Positions 21,901-32,149 of a DNA stretch of 64,000 nucleotides are shown here, in pieces (positions within the stretch are counted from its first letter, which is position 1; each line of letters starts with the position of its first letter). The stretch comes from Gossypium raimondii (Eukaryota > Streptophyta > Magnoliopsida > Malvales > Malvaceae). Location: the NCBI RefSeq assembly GCF_025698545.1, contig NC_068570.1, forward strand, positions 44,969,924 to 45,033,923. The letters run 5' to 3'. The notes beneath the pieces were generated by a model. It had not been told where the DNA came from. It ran no database searches and was given only the letters and a program-made list of their open reading frames with translations. The position numbers and the translations under genes were made by a program.

Positions 21901-23400
21901 AGAAGAGAGTTCCCTTCTTGCAGCTCCAATCTGGATAAGTGGTCTCCTACTTGGTTTTCCACTCCCTTTCGATCTTGAATTTCTAGATCGAACTCTTGAA
22001 GTACAAGTACCCATCGTATCAGTCTCGGCTTAGTGTCTTTCTTGGCAAGTAAATACTTAATTACCGAGTGGCCCGTATAAATAGTCGCTTTGGTAACTAC
22101 AAGATAAGATTGAAACTTGTCAAAAGTAAACACAATAGCAAGTAACTCTTTTTCTATTACCGTGTAATTCATTTGAGCTCCTGTCAAAGTCCAACTCACA
22201 TAGTAGATGGGATGAAAAAATTTGTTCCTTCGCTGACCCATGACAGCTCCGATCACGAAGTCACTTCCGTCACACATTAACTCAAATGGAAAATCCCAGT
22301 CTAGTGTGACTATTATAGGTGCTGAAACTAACCGACTCTTCAAATCGTTGAAAACTCTTAAGCACTCCTCATCAAATTTAAACTCCATGTCCTTCTCCAA
22401 TAATTTTCATAAAGGTTTAACAACTTTGGAGAAGTCCTTGATGAATCTTCGATAGAAATCGGCGTGGCCCAAAAAGCTCCTAATAGCCTTTACAGATATT
22501 GGAGGTGGGAGTTTCTCAATAACATCTACCTTTGCTTTATCTACCTCAATTCCATGTCTTGTTATCCGATGCCTTAGAACAATACCTTCTTGTACCATGA
22601 AATGGAACTTTTCCAAGTCAAGTAAAAGGTTTGTTTCTTTGCATCGCCTTAGTACATTGGCTAGATTGTCTAGGCAATCATCATATGTATCTCCGAATAC
22701 TGAAATATCATCCATAAAAACTTCCAAATATTTCTCAACCATACCAGTAAAAATAGACATCATACATCTTTGAAATGTAGCAGGAGCATTACATAAACCA
22801 AATGGTATGCGCCTAAATGCAAATGTACCGTACGAGCAGGTGAATGTTGTCTTGTGCTGATCTCCCAGTGCTACTGTAATCTAATTATACCCTGAGTATC
22901 CATCGATAAAATAGTAATAGTCTCCCCCTGCGAGTCTATCCAGCATCTGGTCCAAAAACGACACAGGAAAGTGATCTTTCCTAGTTGCCTTGTTCAGCTT
23001 TCAGTAATCGATGCAAATTATCCATCTCGTGATACCTTATTTCTTTGGCATGCACTGGACCGAACTTACCCATGAACTATCTGAGATGGGGTAAATTATA
23101 CCCACATCTAACCACTTGATGATTTCTTTCTTGACTGCATCCTTCATGATGGGGTTCAGTCTTTGTTGTCCATCAATCGTCCCTTTTTCGCCATCTTCTA
23201 AGATAATCTTGTGCATGCATACAGATGGAATAATTCTATGAATATCAACTATGGTCCATCTGATAGCCTTTTTGAATTTTTTCAACACCAGGATGAGTTT
23301 CTCTTCTTGCTTAGTAGTTAATTTTACTGAAACAATCACAGGCAAAGTATAAAAGTTACCTAAATAAACATATTTCAAATGTGAGGGAGGTACCTTTAGT
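21516..23400 (-). pseudogene. Reverse transcriptase and RNase H (Athila)
   Basis: RT: 'HLKYVYLGNFYTLPVIVSVK', 'IIPSVCMHKIILEDGEKG', 'RLNPIMKDAVKKEIIKWLDV', 'DHFPVSFLDQMLDRLAGGDY', 'TTFTCSYGTFAFRRIPFGLC', 'NAPATFQRCMMSIF', the catalytic FMDD near 22700-22725, and 'VKAIRSFLGHADFYRRFIKD'. RNase H (22400-21940): '[20 protein letters not shown]', '[20 protein letters not shown]', '[17 protein letters not shown]', '[13 protein letters not shown]'. The third acidic position reads TGH where TDH is usual. There are stops at about 23037, 22998, 22880 and 22405. Confidence 0.92.
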
Positions 23401-23401
23401 T

Positions 23402-24130
23402 CTAATTTAGTGGCTCCTCGATTAATGCTTTTGGTTGGAAATAATCCCTTTTCTCTAACTCCAAAGATTCAAAATGGGATTGCGGATTAAATCCCCTGTG
23501 ATTAGCTTCTAACAAAGCTAAGTCTTCATCCTCCTCTTCATCATTTGGAGAATCTAATGTCAAAATTTGTTCCAATGGGTCCTTAACATAATTGAGTTCC
23601 TTCTCCAAAATTAAATCCTCTAAATCAGACACTGCAGAATAGTCACCAATTGTATCAGGAAATCTCATGGACTTAAAAACGTTAAATGTTACCTGATCAT
23701 CCTGAACACGCATAGTAAGCTCGCCCTTATGCACATCAATAAGGGTCCTTCCGGTTGCTAAGAATGGTCTTCCTAGGATGATTGACACCTCTTTGTCTGC
23801 TTCAAATTCTAGAATCACAAAGTCAGTAGGAAAGATATATTTTTCTAGACGTACCAATACGCCCTCGATTTTTCCTTCTGGATGTGCTAAGGATCAATCT
23901 GCTAATTGAACTGTAACCATAGTAGGTCTAACTTCACCTATCCCCAACTTCCTAAATATTGACATGGGCATCAAGTTGATACTCGCACCCAAGTCACACA
24001 ATGCCTTACCACAATATGTTGCTCCAATATTGCAAGGTATGGTAAAACATCCAGGATCCTTCAATTTTGGGGGTAGTTTATCTTGAAGATATGCACTGCA
24101 TTCCTTCGTTAGGGCTACTGTCTCAAATTC
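23402..24130 (-). pseudogene. Aspartic protease region (Athila)
   Basis: Visible are 'KLPPKLKDPGCFTIPCNIGA', 'GKALCDLGASINLMPMSIFR', 'IGEVRPTMVTVQLAD', stop, 'LAHPEGKIEGVLVRLEKYIF', 'PTDFVILEFEADKEVSIILG', 'RPFLATGRTLIDVHKGELTM', then an acidic linker 'LDSPNDEEEDEDLALLEAN'. The active site DLGAS near 23985 is intact. The stop before 'LAHPEG' at about 23893 and another at 23402 break the frame from RT. Confidence 0.9.
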
Positions 24131-25850
24131 TACATCTAGGAACTTCTTGAATTAAATTTCCTGCTTGTTCTTCTGAAGTCTTTGAGGGTAGGGTGGTGGA
24201 GGTTTCTTTATTGGAACTGGTTGATTCGTTTTCTGTGGCAATTCTGCATCTAACGAAGTTATTACTTGATTAGAATTAGCTGGTTCAGAATTTACCTTGT
24301 TGAATTTTGCAGATTCAATTTATGGTGAAATTGGAATTTCAACACTGGGTTGAACTTCCTCTGATTCTTGAGCGTCAGCTGGCTCCTTCTTAACTTCGAC
24401 GGAATTTGGGTCTAAAGCCTTTCTGCTCCTCAATGTTAATGCTTTACAATGCTTCTTCCCTGGATTCCTCGGATTCTCCGTATCACTAGGTAAAGCACCT
24501 TGTGGTCGGTTTCTGAGTTCAGTTGCAAGCTATCCCACTTGATTCTGCAAATTATTTAGAGAGACATTATTTTTCGCCATGTATGCCTTTAATAGATTCA
24601 CTAGGCTATTAGATGGTTAAGCTTGGGTTGGTTTCTAAGCTTGTTGGAAAAAACTAGGTGGCTAGGTCGATCTAAGTTGGACATAATTGTTACTGGTTCT
24701 TACCCCTTGGTTACTCCAAGAAATATTCGGATGATTTCGCCATGATGGGTTATAGAAATTGGATTGTAGCCCTTACCTTCCTCGATTTTGGTTCTGGTTA
24801 CCCATGTAATATACAGATTCTGGGTTCAATGGACATTCTTCGAACAAATGTCCTTCCCCACAATAAACACGGGCTACATTTTCAAATTGGTACAATGGCT
24901 GTGCTGCAAAACTATTACACCCATTAGTATTAAGATTTTTTAACATTTAGGATATTATGATACTTGATGTGAGAGAAGTAAGAGTGTCATCTCCATGTAT
25001 TCCAGCGCCTCATCTTTCGACGCTACTCGGTTGGTTGGCCATTGATAATTGTTACTGGCAATCCTCTCAATGATTTCATTAGCCTCATTATAAGACTTAG
25101 AAAGGAGAGCATCATTAGCAGAAGCATCAAATACCATCCTCGTGTGAGCATTGAGACCATTATAAAATGTCTCAAGTTATATACAATGTGGGATTTTGTG
25201 ATGAGGGCACTTCTGTAATAATTCTTTGTACCTTTCCTATGCCTCATACAATGACTTATCATCCATTTGTTGGAAAGCAGTGTTCTTGTTCCTCAACTTA
25301 GCATTCTTGCTAGGCGGGAAATACTTCATAAGGAATTTTTTTGCTAACTCTTGCCATGTTGAAATTGAGTTTGGTGGTAATAAGTTCAACCAAGCTCGAG
25401 CTCTATCTCTTAGTGAATATGGGAACAACTTCAATCGTAATGCATTTTCGGGTACTCCGGCTAACTTGAAAGAATCGCTCACCTCCATAAATAGTCTTAA
25501 GTGTAGGTGACGATCTTCGGTAGGCATTCCACTAAATTGGCCCACTGCCTGAAGCATCTAGAACATGACTGGCTTCAACTCGAATTGTTGTGCCTTAATT
25601 TCGGGACTCCTAATACCCAAATTAAGATCATGAAATACTGGCTTTCTTGTCCCAAAGCTCTATCCCTATCATCAGCAATAAGGATAGGATTTTGAGTAAG
25701 GTTTGCTACGTTTCCTTGATTCGGATTTTTGAAGTTCATCCATTCAGTCCTTCTCTGATTTTCTTGTCTTCTTCACTGTCGAAAAGTTCGTTCAATCTCA
25801 GTGTTTACAGGGAGTAAATCGATGATTCGGTCAATACCCATAAACACCTG
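24131..25850 (-). pseudogene. gag (Athila), unit A copy
   Basis: Starts near 25843 ('MGIDRIIDLLPVNTEIERTF'). The core reads 'VMFQMLQAVGQFSGMPTED', 'FKLAGVPENALRLKLFPYSL', 'RDRARAWLNLLPPNSISTWQ', 'ELAKKFLMKYFPPSKNAKLR', 'HTRMVFDASANDALLSKSYN', 'EANEIIERIASNNYQWPTN'. The zinc knuckle near 24850 reads ARVYCGEGHLFEEC, with Arg in place of the first Cys. A Pro/Gln-rich tail and 'KHCKALTLR' follow. Stops occur at about 25773, 25695, 25560, 25180 and 24955. The part right of 24282 is duplicated at 28105-29670. Confidence 0.9.
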
Positions 25851-25953
25851 ATATAATCACAAAAAATCTAACTAAGTTAAAATTTGAACAGAAAAATAAA
25901 CCAAAATTAAAAAATAACAACTTCACAAATAATGACTTTTTTTAAAAATACAG

Positions 25954-25971
25954 TCCCCGGCAACGGCGCGA
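25954..25971 (-). other. Primer binding site, tRNA-Asp type
   Basis: The plus strand reads TCCCCGGCAACGGCGCGA, the 3' end of plant tRNA-Asp(GTC) with one mismatch before the terminal A. The minus strand is therefore the primer site TCGCGCCGTTGCCGGGGA, typical of Athila. It lies six bases inside the LTR edge at 25978. Confidence 0.88.
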
Positions 25972-25977
25972 AAAACT

Positions 25978-27911
25978 TGAAATGACAGAAATGTGCAACT
26001 GTACACAAGCGCAACATGTAATAAAGTGACAAGTAAATGTCGAGTTATCGTACTCATAGGGACTGTGAAAAGAATTATTTATGAATGTTTTTAAAAACAC
26101 TTTTGTGAAGAAAAATATTTTGTTTGAAGAGGGTGATTAAAAACTAAGATTTTAAACTAAGTGAACTAAATAAATAAATTTCAAATGCACGATTTCAAAA
26201 TACGATTTTAATCAAGATGACATAATTGTGTTAGATTAATTACATTTCTTAACTTAGAATTATTAAAATCATGTTTATATTGTTACGAATAAGTTCACGA
26301 CAACTCGGTAATTTGCTAACTTACGAACATACTCACCTACCAAAATCCATTTATCTCTTGACTATATCCCTATGTCAATTCAACCGATTAAACAAATCTT
26401 AATAGGCAAATATATTATTGCACATACATACTTATTAAATCGAAATAATCTCTTCTACATATCCCTATGTCAATTCAAACAATTAACTCGATTTAATAAG
26501 AACATAAAAGACTATGTGAGGTAACAAAGTATTCTTACCTTGAAACAGTTTAATCACAATAATCTTGCAAGTTATGCAAGGCAAATGTATCGTCAGATAC
26601 CGTTGCTCATCTAACCCTCAGCTACCTTAGATGATTAAACATGCATTGATTAAGTATTGTGTCAATTAATTACAATTTCAATCCGTTTAAATAATTAATT
26701 CATTAGTTACCTAACAATTGTCATCTAAGAATAACTTAGTCATGATTTTACTTAATCAAGCATCTTACCGAGGCCTATAACAACTAGACACAATTTCAAT
26801 AATTTTAACAAACGAAATGCAATCAACCTAACACGAATTAAATTCAAGATAAATTTATTAAATAACCATTCCAAAAACATAAATATTGATAGATATGTTC
26901 AAAGATAAAACAACAAAATTAAAGAGATAGGGAACAAGAATCAAATCTGGTGTTTTTCCGGGGCTTGACTAGTTGCTCCATTCTTCCTTCTCCGTTGTCC
27001 TCATTGACCAAGGCTGCTATGAACACTTAATTGCTACTCAAATAGCTTATGAATTCCCCTTTCCCAAGAGTAGAAATCGGCAAGGGAGCAAGGGGATTTT
27101 GGAATGGAAAAGAATAGAGAAAGTGGAGAGAAGAGAGGAAATATGTGAATGCTTGAGGTGTGTATTTCAAATGACCATCCTAAGGGGGGTTTTTATAGCT
27201 GAGGAGGGCTGCTAAAAATAGCTAAAATTATCAGCCAAAGAACCCTCCCTTGGCCGGCCACACATGTGGCAAGGTTGATAGTTTCAACTTTGCTAATTTA
27301 GGCTTGGGACAAATCTATAAAGCCACCAATTGTGGAGGGGTTTGAATGCAATTTGAACAAGTATTCAAGGGCCTATTTGCAAGCTTAAATAATAAACTAA
27401 TAAGCTGATTTGGGTCAGCTCTTGGGATGGTTTTTGTGCTGTCCATTTCTTGGTCGGTTTGGTTCACTCGGTTCAGTTCAGTTGGACCACTTTTTCATAA
27501 TTAATTAATAATAATTTATTAACCCAAATTAAATTGGATATAAATTAAAATTAATTATATTATGAATTAATAAATATAATTTTGGACTGTCTTATGCTGA
27601 AATTTACTTCACCTCGATACCTCAAATTGCTTCTCGATTTTGCCCTTCTTGCAGTGTCTGCCGAGCCATTTTTCGCCCTTTGTGCAAATCTGTCGAAAAT
27701 AACCAAAATTCATCAAAATTAATTATTAAATTAACTAAAATTGAACATTTTCATATTTTAAGTTCACTTTAATTATTTTGTAAAAATTAATTATTTTTCG
27801 AAAATAATTTTATCGAAACTATATGATTTTAAGTTAAAAAGGGTATGCAAAATGTGTAAATTTTCGTTTCCAAAATCGCTGTTCTGATTTCACTAAAAAT
27901 GGGTTGTTACA
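25978..27911 (-). repeat. 5' LTR of the Athila-type element, unit A (1934 bp)
   Basis: Bounded by TGAAATGACAG on the primer-site side and by GGGTTGTTACA. The left edge was chosen because the same AAAAACT spacer separates primer site and LTR in the related element at 56924-56931. It contains no gene; a plus-strand open frame at 26973-27215 lies inside the LTR and also occurs, shortened, in unit B. Its first 43 bases (minus strand) resemble the start of the Tekay LTR at 13910, but the rest does not. Confidence 0.8.
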
Positions 27912-28104
27912 AGGTTAATATGTCAAATCTGAGTATTATGTTGTGTTTGAATTATTGTGATCTATTATAATTTCTGATTGGGAATAGGAATGATTCACGA
28001 TGGATTCTGTATTTGGACTACCTTTGACATCGAGAAAGAAAGACTTGATCTAAATTATTTTTATTAGACTGATGAAATCAACTCATTTTACTCTTGTCAG
28101 AACA
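27912..28104 (+). pseudogene. Chromovirus integrase fragment continuing after the insertion, unit A
   Basis: It resumes the integrase interrupted at 11191. The translation shows 'SIIISDWE', 'FTMDSVFGLPLTSRKKDLI', 'IIFIRLMKSTHFTLVRTG', equivalent to the 'W.WE..TMDFV.GLP.T..KKD' to 'THFIPVRT' core segment of chromovirus integrases. The frame is broken by stops. Confidence 0.78.
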
Positions 28105-29670
28105 GGTTCAGAAGTTACCTTGTTGAATTTTGCAGATTCAATTTATGGTGAAATTGGAATTTCAACACTGGGTTGAACTTCCTCTGATTCTTGAGCGTCA
28201 GCTGGCTCCTTCTCAACTTCAACGGAATTGGGGTCTAAAGCCTTTCTGCTCCTCAATGTTAATGCTTTACAATGCTTCTTCCCTGGATTCCTCGGATTCT
28301 CCGTATCACTAGGTAAAGCACCTTGTGGTCGGTTTCTGAGTTCAGTTGCAAGCTAGCCCACTTGATTCTCCAAATTATTTAGAGAGGCATTATTTTTCGC
28401 CATGTATGCCTTTAATAGATTCACTAGGCTATTAGATGGTTAAGCTTGGGTTGGTTTCTAAGCTTGTTGGAAAAAACTAGGTGGCTAGGTCGATCTAAGT
28501 TGGACATAATTGTTACTGGTTCTTACCCCTTGTTTACTCCAAGAAAAATTCGGATGATTTCGCCATGATGGGTTATAGAAATTGGATTGCAGCCCTTACC
28601 TTCCTCGATTTTGGTTCTGGTTACCCATGTAATATACAGATTCTGGGTTTGATGGACATTCTTCGAACAAATGTCCTTCCCCACAATAAACACGGGCTAC
28701 ATTTTCAAATTGATACAATGGCTGTGCTGCAAAACTATTACACCCATTAGTATTAAGATTTTTTAACATTTAGGATATTATGATACTTGATGTGAGAGAA
28801 GTAAGAGTGTCATCTCCATGTATTCCAGCGACTCGTCTTTCGACGCTACTCGGTTGGTTGGCCATTGATAATTGTTACTGGCAATCCTCTCAATAATTTC
28901 ATTAGCCTCATTATAAGACTTAGAAAGGAGAGCATCATTAGCAAAAGCATCAAATACCATCCTCGTGTCAGCATTGAGACCATTATAAAATGTCTCAAGT
29001 TATATACAATGTGGGATTTTGTGATGAGGGCACTTCAGTAATAATTATTTGTACCTTTCCCATGCCTCATACAATGACTTATCATCTATTTGTTGGAAAG
29101 CAGTGTTCTCGTTCCTCAACTTAGCATTCTAGCTAGGCGGGAAATACTTTATAAGGAATTTTTTTGCTAACTCTTGCCATGTTGAAATTGAGTTTGGTGG
29201 TAATAAGTTCAACCAAGCTCGAGCTCTATCTCTTAGTGAATATGGGAACAACTTCAATCGTAATGCATTTTCGGGTACTCCGGCTAACTTGAAAGAATTG
29301 CTCATCTCCATAAACAGTCTTAAGTGTAGGTGAGGATCTTCGGTAGGCATTCCACTAAATTGGCCCACTGCTTGAAGCATCTGGAACATGACTGGCTTCA
29401 ACTCGAATTGTTGTACCTTAATTTCGGGACTCCTAATACCCAGATTAAGATCATGAAATACTGGCTTTCTTGTCGCAAAGCTCTATCCCTATCATCAGCA
29501 ATAAGGATAGGATTTTGAGCAAGGTTTGCTACGTTTCCTTGATTCGGATTTTTGAAGTTCATCCATTCAGTCCTTCTCTGACTTTCTTGTCTTCTTCACT
29601 GTCGAAAAGTTCGTTCAATCTCAGTGTTTACAGGGAGTAAATCGATGATTCAGTCAATACCCATAAACAC
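28105..29670 (-). pseudogene. gag fragment (Athila), unit B copy
   Basis: Same motifs as unit A: 'MFQMLQAVGQFSGMPTED', 'LRLKLFPYSLRDRARAWLNL', 'KKFLIKYFPPS' then a stop (TAG in place of a Lys codon near 29129), 'MVFDAFANDALLSKSYN', and the knuckle with the same Arg-for-Cys change. It is truncated at 28105, where the duplication joins it to unrelated integrase sequence, so it has no route into protease or RT. Confidence 0.9.
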
Positions 29671-29776
29671 CTGATCTAATCACAAAAAATCTAACTAAGT
29701 TAAAATTTGAACAGAAAAATAAACCAAAATGCAAAAATAACAACTTCACAAATAATGACTTTTTTTAAAAATACAG

Positions 29777-29794
29777 TCCCCGGCAACGGCGCAA
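29777..29794 (-). other. Primer binding site, tRNA-Asp type, unit B
   Basis: The plus strand reads TCCCCGGCAACGGCGCAA, matching the tRNA-Asp 3' end except for one base. It is the duplicate of the site at 25954-25971. Confidence 0.87.
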
Positions 29795-29800
29795 AAAACT

Positions 29801-31707
29801 TGAAATGACAGAAATGTGCAACTGTACACAAGCGCAACATGTAATAAAGTGACAAGTAAATGTCGAGTTATCGTACTCATAGGGACTGTGAAAAGAATTA
29901 TTTATGAATGTTTTTAAAAACACTTTTGTGAAGAAAAATATTTTGTTTGAAGAGGGTGATTAAAAACTAAGATTTTAAACTAAGTGAACTAAATAAATAA
30001 ATTTCAAATGCACGATTTCAAAATACGATTTTAATCAAGATGACATAATTGTGTTAGATTAATTACATTTCTTAACTTAGAATTATTAAAATCATGTTTA
30101 TATTGTTACGAATAAGTTCACGACATTTCGGTAATTTGCTAACTTACGAACATACTCACCTACCAAAATCCATTTATCTCTTGACTATATCCCTATGTCA
30201 ATTCAACCGATTAAACAAATCTTAATAGGCAAATATATTATTGCACATACATACTTATTAAATCGAAATAATCTCTTCTACATATCCCTATGTCAATTCA
30301 AACAATTAACTCGATTTAATAAGAACATAAAAGACTATGTGAGGTAACAAAGTATTCTTACCTTGAAACAGTTTAATCACAATAATCTTGCAAGTTATGC
30401 AAGGCAAATGTATCGTCAGATACCGTTGCTCATCTAACCCTCAGCTACCTTAGATGATTAAACATGCATTGATTAAGTATTGTGTCAATTAATTACAATT
30501 TCAATCCGTTTAAATAATTAATTCATTAGTTACCTAACAATTGTCATCTAAGAATAACTTAGTCATGATTTTACTTAATCAAGCATCTTACCGAGGCCTA
30601 TAATAACATAGACACAATTTCAATAATTTTAACAAACGAAATGCGATCAACCTAACACGAATTAAATTCAAGATAAATTTATTAAATAACCATTCCAAAA
30701 ACATAAATATTGATAGATATGTTCAGCATAAAAACAACAAAAATTAAAGAGATAGGGAACAAGAATCAAATCCGGTGTTTTTCCGGGGCTTGACTAGTTG
30801 CTCCATTCTTCCTTCTCCGTTGTCCTCGTCGACCAAGGCTGCTATGAACACTTAATTGCTACTCAAATAGCTTATGAATTCCCCTTTCCCAAGAGTAGAA
30901 ATCGGCAAGGGAGCAAGGGGATTTTGGAATGGAAAAGAATAGAGAAAGTGGAGAGAAGAGAGGAAATATGTGAATGCTTGAGGTGTGTATTTCAAATGAC
31001 CATCCTAAGGGGGTTTTTATAGCTGAGGAGGGCTGCTAAAAATAGCTAAAATTATCAGCCAATGAGCCCTCCCTTGGCTGGCCACACATGTGGCAAGGTT
31101 GATAGTTTCAACTTTGCTAATTTAGGCTTGGGACAAATCTATAAAGCCACCAATTGTGGAGGGGTTTGAATGCAACTTGAACAAGTATTCAAGGGCCTCT
31201 TTGCAAGCTTAAATAATAAACTAATAAGCTAATTTGGGTCAGCTCTTGGGACGATTTTTGTGCTGTCCATTTCTTGGTCGGTTTGGTTCACTCGGTTCAG
31301 TTCAGTTGTACCACCTTTTCATAATTAATTAATAATAATTTATTAACCCAAATTAAATATAATTTTGGACTGTCTTATGCTGAAATTTACTTCACCTCGA
31401 TACCTCAAATTGCTTCTCGATTTTGCCCTTCTAGAAGTGTCTGCCGAGCTATTTTTCGCCCTTTGTACAAATCTGTCGAAAATAAACAAAATTCATCAAA
31501 ATTAATTATTAAATTAACTAAAATTGAACATTTTCATATTTTAAGTTCACTTTAATTATTTTGTAAAAATTAATTATTTTTCGAAAATAATTTTATCGAA
31601 ACTATATGATTTTAAGTTAAAAAGGGTATGCAAAATGTGTATGCAAAATGTGTAAATTTTCGTTTCCAAAATCACTGTTCTGATTTCACTAAAAATGGGT
31701 TGTTACA
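29801..31707 (-). repeat. Athila 5' LTR, unit B (1907 bp)
   Basis: Same edges as unit A (TGAAATGACAG to TGTTACA). The two copies arose by segmental duplication and not by transposition, so their divergence dates the duplication and not the insertion. Confidence 0.82.
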
Positions 31708-32149
31708 AAGTTAATATGTCAAAGCTAAGTATTATGTTGTCTTTGAATTATTATGATCTATTATAATTTCTGATTGGGAATAGGAATGATTCACGATGGA
31801 TTCCGTATTTGGACTACCTTTGACATCGAGCAAGAAAGACTTGATCTTAATTATTTTTATTAGACTGATGAAATCAACTCATTTTACTCTTGTCAGAACA
31901 GGTTGCTTGAAAAGCTTGTTGAGTTGTATGTATCCGAAATTCACAAAGCTATGGTGCAAATAGACAAAAAGTCAAAATGAGTAATTTAGATTCAATAGAA
32001 CATATTATAGTGTTCTATCATCTAGTTCAGTTGCGCGAGAACAAGCTTGTTAGGACTTTTTTTACTTGAAAAATCGAAGAATCTATGAACACTGTAATCA
32101 AAATATTATAATGTGAGAAATTTCGAGGACGAAATTTTCTAAGGGGGAG
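31708..32149 (+). pseudogene. Chromovirus integrase fragment, chromodomain tail and polypurine tract
   Basis: Repeats 27912-28104, then continues with 'LEKLVELYVSEIHKAM' and, after a large deletion, a tail equivalent to the region behind a chromodomain ('NFEDEIF'). The polypurine run TTTTCTAAGGGGGAG follows at 32135-32149, right before the 3' LTR. Core and C-terminal integrase sequence between these parts is missing. Confidence 0.75.

Larger units (their letters stand above)
11192..27911 (-). mobile_element. Composite minus-strand insertion: Tekay (left) joined to Athila (right)
   Basis: The block starts TGTAACACC at 11192 and ends TTGTTACA at 27911. It interrupts the integrase of a plus-strand chromovirus, and the flanking five bases are AGGTC (11187-11191) and AGGTT (27912-27916). 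The left part (to about 18310) is a Tekay-type element with 3' LTR, chromodomain, integrase, RNase H, RT, protease and gag. The right part is an Athila-type element with env-position ORF, integrase, RT, protease, gag, tRNA-Asp primer site and 5' LTR. The terminal LTRs belong to different families, so this is either a chimera or the result of nested insertion followed by deletion. Confidence 0.75.
24282..28104. repeat. Tandem duplication, unit A (3823 bp)
   Basis: Starts GGTTCAGAA at 24282. It includes the N-terminal part of Athila gag, the primer site, the whole 5' LTR and 193 bp of plus-strand chromovirus integrase. Unit B follows at once at 28105. The copies differ only by scattered substitutions and a few short indels, which is much less divergence than between the old elements around them. 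Confidence 0.93.
28105..31900. repeat. Tandem duplication, unit B (3796 bp)
   Basis: A direct repeat of 24282-28104, followed at 31901 by a third GGTT where the original downstream sequence resumes (GGTTGCTTGAAAAG). Unit B lacks about 27 bp present at 27540-27570 of unit A and carries a short duplication GTATGCAAAATGT near 31627-31650. GGTT at all three edges suggests microhomology-mediated or replication-slippage duplication. Confidence 0.93.

Noticed and set aside
24742..24927. 61-codon plus-strand frame with a near-identical copy at 28565-28750
   Set aside because: Antisense to the gag zinc-knuckle region; conserved only through the tandem duplication.
25954..25971. Match to the 3' end of a tRNA-Asp gene (also at 29777 and 56906)
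   Set aside because: Only about 17 terminal bases match and no cloverleaf precedes. Position beside an LTR shows it is a retrotransposon primer binding site.
26973..27215. 80-codon plus-strand frame, repeated in shorter form at 30798-31022
   Set aside because: It lies inside the Athila LTR; the two copies exist only because of the tandem duplication, and the second ends early after a 1-bp change.
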